From JAFDWI01 sp964449375 (GTDB taxonomy: Bacteria; Actinomycetota; Acidimicrobiia; Acidimicrobiales; Iamiaceae): a DNA stretch of 64,000 nt. The stretch lies in the NCBI GenBank assembly GCA_964449375.1, contig CAYVAS010000007.1:7845-71844 (forward strand), given 5' to 3'. A model generated the notes under the pieces. It was not told the origin of the DNA. It did not search any database and saw only the letters and a list, made by a program, of their open reading frames with translations. This document shows, piece by piece, positions 8,491 through 17,021 of this stretch (its first letter is position 1; each line of letters begins with the position of its first letter). A program made the translations under genes and the position numbers.

Positions 8491-9740
8491 ACGACGCCGC
8501 CGTAGGTGCCTTCCAGGTCGCCACCGGATCCCTGTCCCACGGGCGCCTCGGCGACCGCGTCGGTGAGGTCCGACACGAACTGGTCGGCGACCGCCAGGTG
8601 GGCCGGCGACAGCATCAGGTGCAGCCCTCCCTGTTGGCGATCCAGATTCCAGCCGCGCCGGTCCATGCCTTCCGCGATCGCCAGGATCGAACCGTCCCTG
8701 GCGGTGAACTCGAACACCGGGATGTCGGGTCGGTGGGTGATCTCGAGGCGGTCGATCTGGTCGATGCCCTCCATGAAGATCCGCCCCGCGTCCCGGACCT
8801 GTTCGGCCTTTGCCCGGTAGCCCTCGGCGCCCAGGTGGTGGATCGCCGCCCAGGCCCCGGCGATGGGCGGGGCGGGTCGGGTACCCGCTGTGGTGCCCGA
8901 GGCGTACAGCCCTCCGGGCCACGAGTCGTACCAGAACTGCTGACGCTTGACGAGCTCCCGCGTGCGGTAGGTGATCGTGGAAAGCCCCTTGAACGTGTAG
9001 CCGTACTTGTGCACGTCCGCGGAGATCGACGTGACCCCGTCCACGGCGAAGTCCCACGGTGGAACCGGTTCGCCGATCTGTTCGTACCAGGGCAACAACC
9101 AGCCACCGAGGCACGCATCGACGTGGCAGAGCACGCCGCGGTCTGCTGCCAGCCCCGCGATGGTCTCGATGTCGTCGATGACGCCGAAGGGGTAGCAGGG
9201 TGCGGAACCCACGACGAGCCCGGAGCGGTCGTCGAACGCTTCGGCGAGCGCGGCGGTGTCCATTCGGCCGTCGTCGCGCACGGGTACGAAGACCTGTTCG
9301 ATGTCGAGGTAGTGCGCGGCCTTCGCGAAGGCCGGGTGGGCGGTGACGGCGGTGATCATGCGCGGTTCGGCGATGCCCAGCTCGTCGCGGGCGTGGTCAC
9401 GGGCGACCTGGACGGCGAGGAAGATCGACTCGGTGCCTCCCGAGGAGATCGAACCCGCGTTGGGCGCGGTGCCGAACAGGCCGGTGGCGATGGCGACGAT
9501 GTCGAGTTCCATCTGCAACAGGCTCGGGTACGCCAGCGGGTTGAGGGCGTTCTCGTGCTGGAACATCGTGGCGACCCGCTCGAGCAGCGCCTCGTGGGCG
9601 TCGTCGGCGGGGTTGTAGACCAGGCTGAACGCCCGACCCGAGCGCCAGTCCAGATCGCCGTCGCGGAGCGCTTCGATCTGTTCGAGCACCTCGGCCGCAT
9701 CGAGTCCGTGTTCGGGAAAGACCTTGCCGTCGTTGCTCAT
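8487..9740 (-). CDS. PLP-dependent group II decarboxylase / sphingosine-1-phosphate lyase-like
   Basis: This 417-residue fold-type I PLP enzyme carries the aldimine lysine as K245 in SADVHKYGYTFKG. That context, with a GTTAGTRPAPPIAG block about 50 residues later, is closer to sphingosine-1-phosphate lyase and archaeal tyrosine/aspartate decarboxylase-like proteins than to classical glutamate decarboxylase. The His stacked on PLP is plausible in TAHPAF, and the binding Asp in HVDACLGG. The substrate could be an amino acid or a phosphorylated amino alcohol, and the sequence does not decide. The ATG at 9740 follows a TAAGGT box by 8 bases. Its stop overlaps the RNase D start, so they are co-transcribed. 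Confidence 0.8.
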   Translation of the reverse strand: MSNDGKVFPEHGLDAAEVLEQIEALRDGDLDWRSGRAFSLVYNPADDAHEALLERVATMFQHENALNPLAYPSLLQMELDIVAIATGLFGTAPNAGSISSGGTESIFLAVQVARDHARDELGIAEPRMITAVTAHPAFAKAAHYLDIEQVFVPVRDDGRMDTAALAEAFDDRSGLVVGSAPCYPFGVIDDIETIAGLAADRGVLCHVDACLGGWLLPWYEQIGEPVPPWDFAVDGVTSISADVHKYGYTFKGLSTITYRTRELVKRQQFWYDSWPGGLYASGTTAGTRPAPPIAGAWAAIHHLGAEGYRAKAEQVRDAGRIFMEGIDQIDRLEITHRPDIPVFEFTARDGSILAIAEGMDRRGWNLDRQQGGLHLMLSPAHLAVADQFVSDLTDAVAEAPVGQGSGGDLEGTYGGVV

Positions 9741-9748
9741 GAAGCGTC

Positions 9749-9754
9749 ACCTTA
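9749..9754 (-). promoter_or_regulatory. -10 box (TAAGGT), leaderless promoter of the PLP decarboxylase
   Basis: On the minus strand TAAGGT lies 8 bases before the ATG at 9740 with no Shine-Dalgarno between. It gives the decarboxylase-RNase D pair its own promoter, separate from the amine cluster upstream. Confidence 0.45.
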
Positions 9755-9784
9755 GAACAGGTGGGTGGAGAACGGACCGGGCCC

Positions 9785-10519
9785 TCAGGTGGCGACGGCG
9801 GCGACGAACGCCTCGAAGAGGCGTTGTTGGATCGGGTCGTAACGGGCCGAGTCCTCCGGGTGCCACTGCACCGCAACGGTCCAGTGGTCGTCTGGGATCT
9901 CCAGCCCCTCGATGATCCCGTCCACGGTCCGGGCCGACACCACCAGGTCGGCGCCCACCTGGTCGGCGCTCTGGTGGTGGTGGCACCGGCCCACCACCCC
10001 TTCGGTTCCGACCGCCTCGGCCAACCGCGTGCCCGGCTCGACCAGGATCGGGTTGGCGGTGCCGCCTCCCCCGTCGGGAATGCCGTGGGATCCCACTCCG
10101 GGCAGATCGTCCAGGTGCTGGTGCAGGGTGCCGCCCTGCGCGATGTTCAACAGTTGGGCGCCCCGGCAGATCGCGAGCAGCGGCATGCGGGCCTGCCGCG
10201 CGCACGCCATGAGCGCCATCTCCCAGCGGTCGGCGGTCGTGTCCCAGGGCCCGGTGGCGGGGTGCGGTTCCTGCCCGTAGAGAGCCGGGTCGGCGTCCAG
10301 GCCGCCGGTGACCAGCAACGCGTCGAAGCGGCTCAGGAAGGCTTCGACGTCGACCGAGTCGGGTTCCTGGTGGATCACCGACGCACCGATCGCCCCGGCC
10401 TCGTGGAGCGCGTCGAGGTAGTAGGTGGGCAGAGCCTGGGCGGGCTCGAGCCAGTGGTCGATCCGTTCGGCGGGGATCCGCCGGGAGGTGACCGCGACCA
10501 GCGGGCGCTCGGGAGGCAT
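9785..10519 (-). CDS. puuD: gamma-glutamyl-gamma-aminobutyrate hydrolase family (class I amidotransferase fold)
   Basis: This 244-residue protein is the size of PuuD-type peptidase C26 hydrolases, which release glutamate from gamma-glutamyl-GABA and related compounds. The nucleophile is C118 in AICRGAQLLN, and the His-Glu pair is H220/E222 in VQWHPED. The oxyanion strand is VTGGLDADP near residue 70. The gene starts 12 bp after the glutamine synthetase-like gene and closes the SDR-glnA-puuD operon. With a gamma-glutamylating ligase beside it, the likely job is removing the gamma-glutamyl group at the end of polyamine or monoamine breakdown. The exact substrate is inferred. Confidence 0.85.
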   Translation of the reverse strand: MPPERPLVAVTSRRIPAERIDHWLEPAQALPTYYLDALHEAGAIGASVIHQEPDSVDVEAFLSRFDALLVTGGLDADPALYGQEPHPATGPWDTTADRWEMALMACARQARMPLLAICRGAQLLNIAQGGTLHQHLDDLPGVGSHGIPDGGGGTANPILVEPGTRLAEAVGTEGVVGRCHHHQSADQVGADLVVSARTVDGIIEGLEIPDDHWTVAVQWHPEDSARYDPIQQRLFEAFVAAVAT

Positions 10520-10531
10520 CGGGTGGGCTCC

Positions 10532-11908
10532 TCAGAACTGGGCGAAGTAGCGGCGGCGTTCCCAGTCGGTGACGACCCGGTTGGCGGCCAGCCATTCCTG
10601 CCGGGCCGAGTTCGTCAGGTGATGGTGGACGTCGTCGCCGAAGAGTTCCCGCGCGACCGTACTGGACTCGAAGGCCTCGATCGCCTCGACGAAGGTCGAC
10701 GGGATCCGTTCCACCTCGGCGGTGTAGGCGTTGCCCTCCACCGGCGGCGGGGGTTCGATGCCCAACTCGATCCCGCGGATACCGGCGCCGATCAGCGCGG
10801 CGTACGCGATGTAGCCGTTCGCATCGGCGCCCGGGATGCGCGACTCGAGCCGGGTGCCGGTGCCGTGGCCGACGATGCGGTAGCCACAGGTGCGGTTGTC
10901 GGTCCCCCAGGCCACCGCCGTGGGGGCCCATGATTCGGGGGCGAAGCGCTTGTAGGAGTTCAGCGTGGGTGCCCAGCACAACGTCAGGTCACGGGAGGCC
11001 GCGATGATGCCTCCCAGAAAGTGGCGGAACCGGACCGAGGCGGCGCTCGTACCGGCAGGAGAATCGAAGCTGGGCTCACCGGTCTCGACGTCGGTGAGGC
11101 TGACGTGCAGGTGACACGACGAGCCCACGTCGTCCTCTGAGTACTTGGCCATGAACGTGACCGAGCGGCCCTCCGAATCGGCGATCTCGCGCACCGCGTT
11201 CTTGTAGATCGCGTGCCGGTCGGCCATCTCCAGGGCGTCCGCGTAGCGCAGGTTGATCTCGTGCTGGCCGTAGCCGGCCTCACCCTTGGAGAACTCCACG
11301 GGGATCCCACAGGCGTCCATGGCGTTGCGGATCCGCCGGATGACGTACTCGTCGCGGGTGGTCTGGAAGATGTGGTAGTCCTCGATCCAGTCCGAGTGCG
11401 GGCGGGGGTCGACGAACCGACGCTCGGCGAGCTCGTCGAAGCTGTCGCGGAACAGGAAGAATTCGAGCTCCGCGCCGATCGCCGCCTCGAAACCGGCCGC
11501 CCGGGCCCGCTCCACCTGGCGGCGCAGCATCTGGCGGGGCGATTCGGGGATCGGAGTGCGGTCGTGCTCGTGGACCGCGTCGCACAGCACCATCGCGGTG
11601 GCCTCGAGCCAGGGCACGATCCGCATGGTGGCCAGGTCCGGTACCAGCGTGATGTCGCCGTAGCCCTGTTCCCAGTTGGCGAAGCGGTAGCCGGGAAGCG
11701 GGGTCATGTCCACGTCGACGGTCAACAGGTAGTTGCACGCCTCGATGCCGCCTTCGACGATCTCGTCGAGGAAGAACCAGCCGGTCACCCGTTTGCCGAC
11801 CAGCCGGCCCTGCAGGTCGCTGAAGGCCACCACCACGGTGTCGATGGACCCATCGTCCACGGCGGCCCGCAGCTCGTCCAGGCTCAGCATTCCACGTCGT
11901 TCGCTCAC
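10532..11908 (-). CDS. glutamine synthetase-family gamma-glutamyl-polyamine (amine) ligase
   Basis: This 458-residue member of the GS superfamily is shorter and more divergent than assimilatory GlnA. Metal and substrate motifs remain: GAELEFF, GEAGYGQHEINL, CHLHVSL (the metal-binding His), NSYKRF, and NR followed by ESRIPGADANG. The NSYKRFAPESWAP block resembles the PuuA/GlnA3 group that joins glutamate to putrescine, spermidine or ethanolamine-like amines. The GTG at 11908 overlaps the SDR stop by 4 bp (GTGA) and gives the expected N-terminus. Neighbours (PuuD-like hydrolase, aldehyde dehydrogenase) support amine catabolism rather than ammonia assimilation. The precise amine is unknown. Confidence 0.85.
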   Translation of the reverse strand: MSERRGMLSLDELRAAVDDGSIDTVVVAFSDLQGRLVGKRVTGWFFLDEIVEGGIEACNYLLTVDVDMTPLPGYRFANWEQGYGDITLVPDLATMRIVPWLEATAMVLCDAVHEHDRTPIPESPRQMLRRQVERARAAGFEAAIGAELEFFLFRDSFDELAERRFVDPRPHSDWIEDYHIFQTTRDEYVIRRIRNAMDACGIPVEFSKGEAGYGQHEINLRYADALEMADRHAIYKNAVREIADSEGRSVTFMAKYSEDDVGSSCHLHVSLTDVETGEPSFDSPAGTSAASVRFRHFLGGIIAASRDLTLCWAPTLNSYKRFAPESWAPTAVAWGTDNRTCGYRIVGHGTGTRLESRIPGADANGYIAYAALIGAGIRGIELGIEPPPPVEGNAYTAEVERIPSTFVEAIEAFESSTVARELFGDDVHHHLTNSARQEWLAANRVVTDWERRRYFAQF

Positions 11909-12684
11909 CGTGGGGCCTCCGGAGTCACATAGGCGGCGGTGATCCCGCCGTCGATCACCAGCGCCTGGCCGGTCATGAACGAGGATTCGTCCGAGGCCAG
12001 GAACACCGCACCGTTCACCATCTCCTCCGCGGTGCCGAAACGGCCCATGGGGATGTGCACCAGGCGACGCCGCCGTTCGGCCTCGTCGGAGAGGAACTTC
12101 TCGAGCAACGGCGTCAGCACCGGGCCGGGGCACAGGGCATTGACGCGCACCCCTCGCTGAGCCTCGCACACGGCCATCTCTCTGGTCATCGCCAGCACCG
12201 CGCCCTTGGAAGTGGTGTAGGCGATCTGGGGGGTCGCCGCGCCCATGAACGCCACGAAGGAGGCGACGTTGACCACCGAGCCGCGCCCGGAGGCCCGCAG
12301 GTGCGGCAATGCGGCGCGCACGCACAACCACGATCCCTTCACGTTCACGTCCAGCGTGCGTTCCCAGGTGGCCACCGGCGTGTCGGTGGTGTCCCCGTCG
12401 TCGCCGGGCGAGATGCCCGCGTTGTTGTAGAGCACGTCGATCCCACCGAAGGCCTCCACGGCCGCCGCCGTGGCGGCCTCCACCGAGGCTGCCTCGGCCA
12501 CGTCCGCGGCCAGCCCGACCGCCTCGCCGCCTGCGGACCGGACCGCCGCGACGGTCTCGGTCGGGTCGTCCAGGTCCAGAGCGGCGATGCGGGCCCCCTC
12601 GGCGGCGAAGCGCAGACACGCCACCCGCCCCATGCCACTGGCGGCGCCGGTGATGAGCGCCACCTTTCCATCCAATCGTCCCAT
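11905..12684 (-). CDS. short-chain dehydrogenase/reductase of the amine cluster
   Basis: This 259-residue classical SDR has the cofactor motif TGAASGMG (about residues 11-18), NNAG (about 88-91), a catalytic Ser in the VNVASF strand and YTTSK with the Tyr/Lys pair. An acidic residue after the second strand (ALDLDD) suggests NAD preference. The ATG at 12684 has AAGGA about 6 bases upstream. The gene heads the minus-strand operon SDR-GS-like-PuuD, opposite the aldehyde dehydrogenase. Its role may be to oxidise an alcohol intermediate, or to stand in for the missing gamma-glutamylputrescine oxidase step. This is a guess from position. Confidence 0.85.
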   Translation of the reverse strand: MGRLDGKVALITGAASGMGRVACLRFAAEGARIAALDLDDPTETVAAVRSAGGEAVGLAADVAEAASVEAATAAAVEAFGGIDVLYNNAGISPGDDGDTTDTPVATWERTLDVNVKGSWLCVRAALPHLRASGRGSVVNVASFVAFMGAATPQIAYTTSKGAVLAMTREMAVCEAQRGVRVNALCPGPVLTPLLEKFLSDEAERRRRLVHIPMGRFGTAEEMVNGAVFLASDESSFMTGQALVIDGGITAAYVTPEAPR

Positions 12685-12736
12685 TGTCGTCCTTGGTGAT
12701 CCGGGATCGTCGATTCGTGCTGCCGGACCGGGAGCG

Positions 12737-12742
12737 TACAAT
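12737..12742 (+). promoter_or_regulatory. -10 box (TACAAT) for the aldehyde dehydrogenase gene
   Basis: TACAAT is close to the sigma-70 consensus TATAAT and stands out in this GC-rich spacer between divergent genes. It would start transcription near 12749, giving a leader of about 55 bases that ends in the GAGGAA ribosome binding site. Confidence 0.5.
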
Positions 12743-12803
12743 GTCCCGTCCCGACCGACGGGAACGGCCCCGGCCCGAAGGCCCCGACAGCGAGGAACGG
12801 CGC

Positions 12804-14234
12804 ATGACCGACCAGCTCATCATCGGCGGCCACCGCCGCGACGCCGCCGACGGAGCGACCTTCGACGTCCACGCCCCCGCCACCGGCGAGGTGATCGGTT
12901 CGGTCGCCCGGGCAGGCCGGGCCGACGTGGACGCCGCGCTCGACATCGCGCAGCGCGCGCACGCCGATGGCACCTGGTCCCGCGTCCCACCTCCCGACCG
13001 CGGCCGGATCCTGGCCCGCGTCGCGGCCCTTCTGGACGAACGCGTCGAACAGTTCGCCGCGTACGAGCGCCAGGACGCCGGCCATCCGATCTCCAGCGCC
13101 CGCGGTGACGTGGCGGCCGCGGTGGGCACCTTCGAGTTCTACGCGGGCGCCGCCGACAAGCACCACGGTGCGGTGCTCCCCATCGCCGACGACGGTCTGA
13201 GTGTCGCGCTGCGCGAACCGGTGGGGCCCTGCGCGCTGATCGTGCCGTGGAACTTCCCGCTGATGATCGCCGCCTGGAAGGTCGCACCGGCCCTGGCGGC
13301 TGGCAACCCGATCGTCCTGAAGCCCGCTTCGCTCACTCCCCGTTCGGCCCTGGCCCTGGGGGATCTGCTGGTCGAGGCCGGCGTTCCCGCCGAGGCGGTC
13401 CACGTGCTGCCCGGACCCGGTGGCGTGGTCGGTGACGCGCTGGTGGCGGACCGGCGCATCGCCAAGGTCTCCTTCACCGGTGAGACGACCACGGGCGCTT
13501 CCATCCTGCGGGCGAGCGCGGACAACATCACCCGGGTCACCCTGGAACTGGGCGGCAAGTCGGCCGCGGTCGTCTTTGCCGACGCCGATCTGGAGCTGGC
13601 CGCAGCCCGGATGCCGGGCGGGGTGTTCGACAATGCCGGCCAGGACTGCTGTGCCCGGTCCCGTATCCTGGTGGAGCGATCGGTCTATGACGACTTCGTG
13701 GCCGCGTTCGCGGCGGCCACCGACGCCCTGGCCGTGGGCGACCCCGCCGATGAGGCGACCCAGATGGGACCGTTGATCTCCGCGGCGCAGCGGCAGACCT
13801 CCGAGGACTACATCGGGATCGGCACCGCCGAGGGCGCCGAGGTGGTGACCGGTGGAAACCGGCCCGACGGCGACGGGTTCTTCCTCACCCCCTGTGTCCT
13901 CGCGGAGGTGGACAACACGATGCGGGTGGCCCGCGAAGAGATCTTCGGACCGGTCGCGACCGTGATTCCCTTCGACGACGAGGCCGACGCGGTGCAGATC
14001 GCGAACGACAGCGACTACGGGCTGTCCGGCTCGCTGTGGACCGGCAGCGCCACCCGGGCGATCCGGGTCGCCCGCGAGCTGGCGACCGGCACCCTGTCGG
14101 TCAACTCCAACTCCTCGGTGCGGGTCCAGGCCCCCTTCGGTGGCTACAAGCGGTCCGGTCTGGGCCGCGAGCTGGGCATGGGTGCCCTCGACAACTACAC
14201 CGAGGTCAAGAGCGTCTACTTCTCGCCGGACTGA
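12804..14234 (+). CDS. NAD(P)-dependent aldehyde dehydrogenase (PuuC/aminobutyraldehyde type)
   Basis: This 476-residue ALDH has intact active-site residues: the oxyanion Asn in PWNFPL, the general base E248 in LELGGKS and the nucleophile C282 in GQDCC, followed by EIFGPV. The ATG at 12804 was chosen over upstream starts because GAGGAA lies 6 bases before it and the family N-terminus begins there. Placed opposite a gamma-glutamylating ligase and a PuuD-like hydrolase, it probably oxidises a gamma-glutamyl-aminoaldehyde or aminobutyraldehyde to the acid. Its last 19 bp overlap the end of the convergent patatin gene. Confidence 0.9.
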   Translation: MTDQLIIGGHRRDAADGATFDVHAPATGEVIGSVARAGRADVDAALDIAQRAHADGTWSRVPPPDRGRILARVAALLDERVEQFAAYERQDAGHPISSARGDVAAAVGTFEFYAGAADKHHGAVLPIADDGLSVALREPVGPCALIVPWNFPLMIAAWKVAPALAAGNPIVLKPASLTPRSALALGDLLVEAGVPAEAVHVLPGPGGVVGDALVADRRIAKVSFTGETTTGASILRASADNITRVTLELGGKSAAVVFADADLELAAARMPGGVFDNAGQDCCARSRILVERSVYDDFVAAFAAATDALAVGDPADEATQMGPLISAAQRQTSEDYIGIGTAEGAEVVTGGNRPDGDGFFLTPCVLAEVDNTMRVAREEIFGPVATVIPFDDEADAVQIANDSDYGLSGSLWTGSATRAIRVARELATGTLSVNSNSSVRVQAPFGGYKRSGLGRELGMGALDNYTEVKSVYFSPD

Positions 14235-15511
14235 TCGGCAGCGGTGTCGACCGGTGCCCGAGATGCGCCGTCGGCATCGGCCGGCTCGGGTCGGGCACCG
14301 CGTTCGAGGACCCGGTCGATGAGCGCCCGCATCGCCGGGCCGATCGACTCGGCGCGTTCGGTGAGCCGCCGACGCAGCTCCTGAGCGTCGACCGAGCGGA
14401 CGTCGGCCTCGACGTCGAGGCCCGCCTGGGTCGCGATGAGGTCGGCCTCGTCGGCTTCGATCTCGTCGGCTGCGTCACGGTCCGTGCCCATTCCGATGAG
14501 CCGCCGCGCCGCGGCGAGGAGTCGTTGGGCCCGCTCGAACTCACCCGGGTCGGCCGGTGCGCTCTCGGTCGTATCGGCACCGGTGAGATCGTCCACCGGG
14601 GGCGGGGCGATCAGATCCGACACCAGGATCGGCCCGAAGGTCGGCGGCATCCGCCCGTCGATTCGGGCGTCGAGCTGGTCGCTGGAGGCCCGGTAGGCGA
14701 CGTCCATCAGGTGGGCACTCGAGGACAGGTCGTTGTAGCGCACCGGCGCCGGATCGCCGTGCGGGAGAATGACGATCTCCACGTCGTCGGGGATGCGGGC
14801 GAGGTCCTCGTGGACCCGGTGACGACGGGCGATCCAGTAGGCCAGGAAGGCGACGTCGAGGGGGCGGCGCAATTCGGGCCGGGGCCGGCCCGCCCCGCCC
14901 ACCTGCAACACGAAGATACGGGTCGCGCCCGCCTCGACGGCCCGCTGGATGGGCACGTCGTCGACGATCGCGCCGTCCAGGTAGCGCACCCCGTCGATCT
15001 CCACGGGAGGGAACACCGACGGGATCGAGGCCGACGCCAGCACCGCGGAGACCAGGTCACCGCTGGTGAACCAGTGCTCGGTGCCGGCGTCGATGTTGGT
15101 GGCCACACACTCGAAGGGCACCTCGAGGTCCTCGAAGGTTTCTGCCGGTACGACCTCCGAGATGAGCGCGCGCAGCGTGTCGTTGGAGGAGATCGATTCG
15201 CCCCGTCGGACGAGCTGGACCGGCGACGGCAACAGGCCGGTGGGCACCAGCTCCCGGTCGATCAGGTCCAGCCACACGTCCTGGATCCGTCCGACCGTGG
15301 CAAGGGTGGGACTGCCCGCCAGGACCATCCCGTTGAGCGCTCCGACCGAACATCCCAGGATCACGTCGGGCAGGATGCGCCGCTCGATCAGGGCCCGCAG
15401 CATCCCCACCTGCAACGCGCCCATGGCCGCACCCCCGGAGAGGACGAACGCGGTGCGGGGAGGCCGTGCCGAACGGTCGTGGCGGGGCCAGATGTCAGAC
15501 AGCGACCGCAT
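14216..15511 (-). CDS. patatin-like phospholipase (RssA/NTE family)
   Basis: This 431-residue patatin has its Ser-Asp dyad visible: SGGAAMG (25-31, oxyanion loop), GCSVG with S55, and the Asp in DGAIVDD around residue 175. The patatin domain fills about residues 20-300. An acidic, low-complexity C-terminal extension follows, with a helical stretch. No signal peptide or membrane segment is seen, so it is probably a cytoplasmic or peripheral lipid acyl hydrolase. Its start overlaps the alpha/beta hydrolase stop by 17 bp, indicating one operon of two esterases. The substrate is unknown. Confidence 0.88.
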   Translation of the reverse strand: MRSLSDIWPRHDRSARPPRTAFVLSGGAAMGALQVGMLRALIERRILPDVILGCSVGALNGMVLAGSPTLATVGRIQDVWLDLIDRELVPTGLLPSPVQLVRRGESISSNDTLRALISEVVPAETFEDLEVPFECVATNIDAGTEHWFTSGDLVSAVLASASIPSVFPPVEIDGVRYLDGAIVDDVPIQRAVEAGATRIFVLQVGGAGRPRPELRRPLDVAFLAYWIARRHRVHEDLARIPDDVEIVILPHGDPAPVRYNDLSSSAHLMDVAYRASSDQLDARIDGRMPPTFGPILVSDLIAPPPVDDLTGADTTESAPADPGEFERAQRLLAAARRLIGMGTDRDAADEIEADEADLIATQAGLDVEADVRSVDAQELRRRLTERAESIGPAMRALIDRVLERGARPEPADADGASRAPVDTAADQSGEK

Positions 15512-16328
15512 CGGTGCCTCCGTTCCCGTCGTCGCGACCAGCCCGCCAGATGGAGTCCCGGGACACCTCGACGAGCATTGCCGCCACCTCGGCCGGCCGG
15601 GTTCGGGGGGTGCCGTGAACTGCGCCGGGCACGACGCGGACCTGCCCATTCCGGACCCGTTCGGCGAGCCAGCGCGCCCCGGCGAGGTACTGGTCCGGCG
15701 AGGAGCCTCCGACGGCGAACACCCCGCGTGCCCGGATGCGGGCCGGGTCGAAGGGCGGTCCCGCGCGCAGCCGGGGGTCCATGTCGGCGCGCAGCGCAGG
15801 TCCCTCGCGCCGGCGCGCCGCAAGCGTCGCCGAACCCAGGCCGTCGACCGCAGCGGATCCGGCGGCGGAACGCAGAAATGTCTCGGCCACGGCGCCGTCG
15901 GGGTCCGGGTCGTCGCCGGGATCGGGCAGCGACCAGCCCTTCCACCCGGGAATCCACGGGGTCGGTACCTCCCAGGTGACCACGCCGCGCACGTCCAGGC
16001 GACCCGAGGCGGCCGCGCCCAGGCAGACCAGGCCCCCGAAACTGTGGCCGAAGAGCACTGCCGGGCGGGATGCGACCAGCGCGACGAGGTCGTCGATGTG
16101 ATGCACCAGTCCCCCGGTGCCCAAGCCGGCCGCGCGGCCGTAGCCACGCCGGTCGTAGCGGAGGGTAGTCGCAAAGCGCAGGTGGCGCGCGAGCTGGGCC
16201 ATACCGGCGCCGCGGTCCATCGCGCCGTGCACCAGGACGGCGAGGACGTCGGTGGGCCACTCACCCGGGCCACGGGCCGGACGTTCCACCAGGCCGGGCC
16301 ACTGCTCCGGATGGTCGACTGCTGCCAT
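15495..16328 (-). CDS. alpha/beta hydrolase
   Basis: This 277-residue alpha/beta-hydrolase has an oxyanion HGAMDRG segment near the N-terminus, the nucleophile elbow GHSFGG and a late catalytic His in GAVHGTPR. The ATG at 16328 was preferred to the one at 16373 because a TACCGT box lies 9 bases upstream of it and the fold starts there. The longer frame would overlap the divergent histidine phosphatase. It is followed by the patatin gene with a 17-bp overlap. The substrate cannot be read from the sequence. Confidence 0.82.
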   Translation of the reverse strand: MAAVDHPEQWPGLVERPARGPGEWPTDVLAVLVHGAMDRGAGMAQLARHLRFATTLRYDRRGYGRAAGLGTGGLVHHIDDLVALVASRPAVLFGHSFGGLVCLGAAASGRLDVRGVVTWEVPTPWIPGWKGWSLPDPGDDPDPDGAVAETFLRSAAGSAAVDGLGSATLAARRREGPALRADMDPRLRAGPPFDPARIRARGVFAVGGSSPDQYLAGARWLAERVRNGQVRVVPGAVHGTPRTRPAEVAAMLVEVSRDSIWRAGRDDGNGGTDAVAV

Positions 16329-16337
16329 TACCCGCCC

Positions 16338-16343
16338 ACGGTA
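16338..16343 (-). promoter_or_regulatory. -10 box (TACCGT), leaderless promoter of the alpha/beta hydrolase-patatin pair
   Basis: On the minus strand TACCGT is followed after 9 bases by the ATG at 16328. A second TACCGT on the plus strand (16353-16358) could serve the divergent histidine phosphatase with a 6-base leader. Confidence 0.4.
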
Positions 16344-16371
16344 CCCTCCCACTACCGTGGCGGGTTCGATC

Positions 16372-16956
16372 ATGGAACTGCTGCTGATTCGTCACGGCCT
16401 CCCCCTCCGGGTGGAGAGCGACCGACCCGTCGACCCGCCTCTGGCACCCGAGGGCCATGAGCAGGCTGCCGCGCTCGCCCAGTGGCTCGAGCACGAGCCA
16501 CCCGACCACCTCATCTCGTCGACCATGCTGCGCGCGGTGGACACCGCCGGGCACCTCGCCGACGCGTTCGATCTGGTCAACGTCACCGACGAGGACTTCT
16601 GCGAGTTCGACCGCGGCACGCACGCCTACGTCCCGCTGGAGGAACTCAAAGACGGCGACCCGCATCTGGAACGCCTCAAGGCCGACTGGTTCGGCCCCGA
16701 AGCCGCCGAGCGCCGCCTGGCGTTCCAGAAGCGGGTGGTGACCGCGCTGGAACGGCACGTGGCGGGCCTCGACGCGCAGCGGGTGGCGCTGGTGTGTCAC
16801 GGCGGGGTGATCAACGCCCTGCTGGCCGATGTGATCCGAACCGAACGGGTGCTGTTCTTCGCTCCCGAGTACACCAGCGTGTCCCGGATCGTCTGGTCGG
16901 GCAAGCGCTACGTGCTCGGCTCGATAAACGAATCCGCCCACCTGCGCGAGGTCTGA
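16372..16956 (+). CDS. histidine phosphatase family protein (phosphoglycerate mutase-like)
   Basis: This 194-residue branch-1 histidine phosphatase begins LLIRHG at residues 3-8, where the His becomes phosphorylated. The second core His is in LVCHGG near residue 143. An Arg in the SSTMLRAVDT segment completes the phosphate pocket. It is the usual size for small cobalamin/sugar phosphatase-like or broad-specificity members and has no export signal. The ATG at 16372 directly precedes the conserved strand, so the start is secure. The substrate is unknown. It is followed at 66 bp by two glycerophosphodiester phosphodiesterases. Confidence 0.88.
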   Translation: MELLLIRHGLPLRVESDRPVDPPLAPEGHEQAAALAQWLEHEPPDHLISSTMLRAVDTAGHLADAFDLVNVTDEDFCEFDRGTHAYVPLEELKDGDPHLERLKADWFGPEAAERRLAFQKRVVTALERHVAGLDAQRVALVCHGGVINALLADVIRTERVLFFAPEYTSVSRIVWSGKRYVLGSINESAHLREV

Positions 16957-17021
16957 TCCGAGGGACCGTCCGCGGGTTAGGGTCGGGCCAGGTGCTCGTC
17001 GACCCCGGAGGTCCCCGTTCC

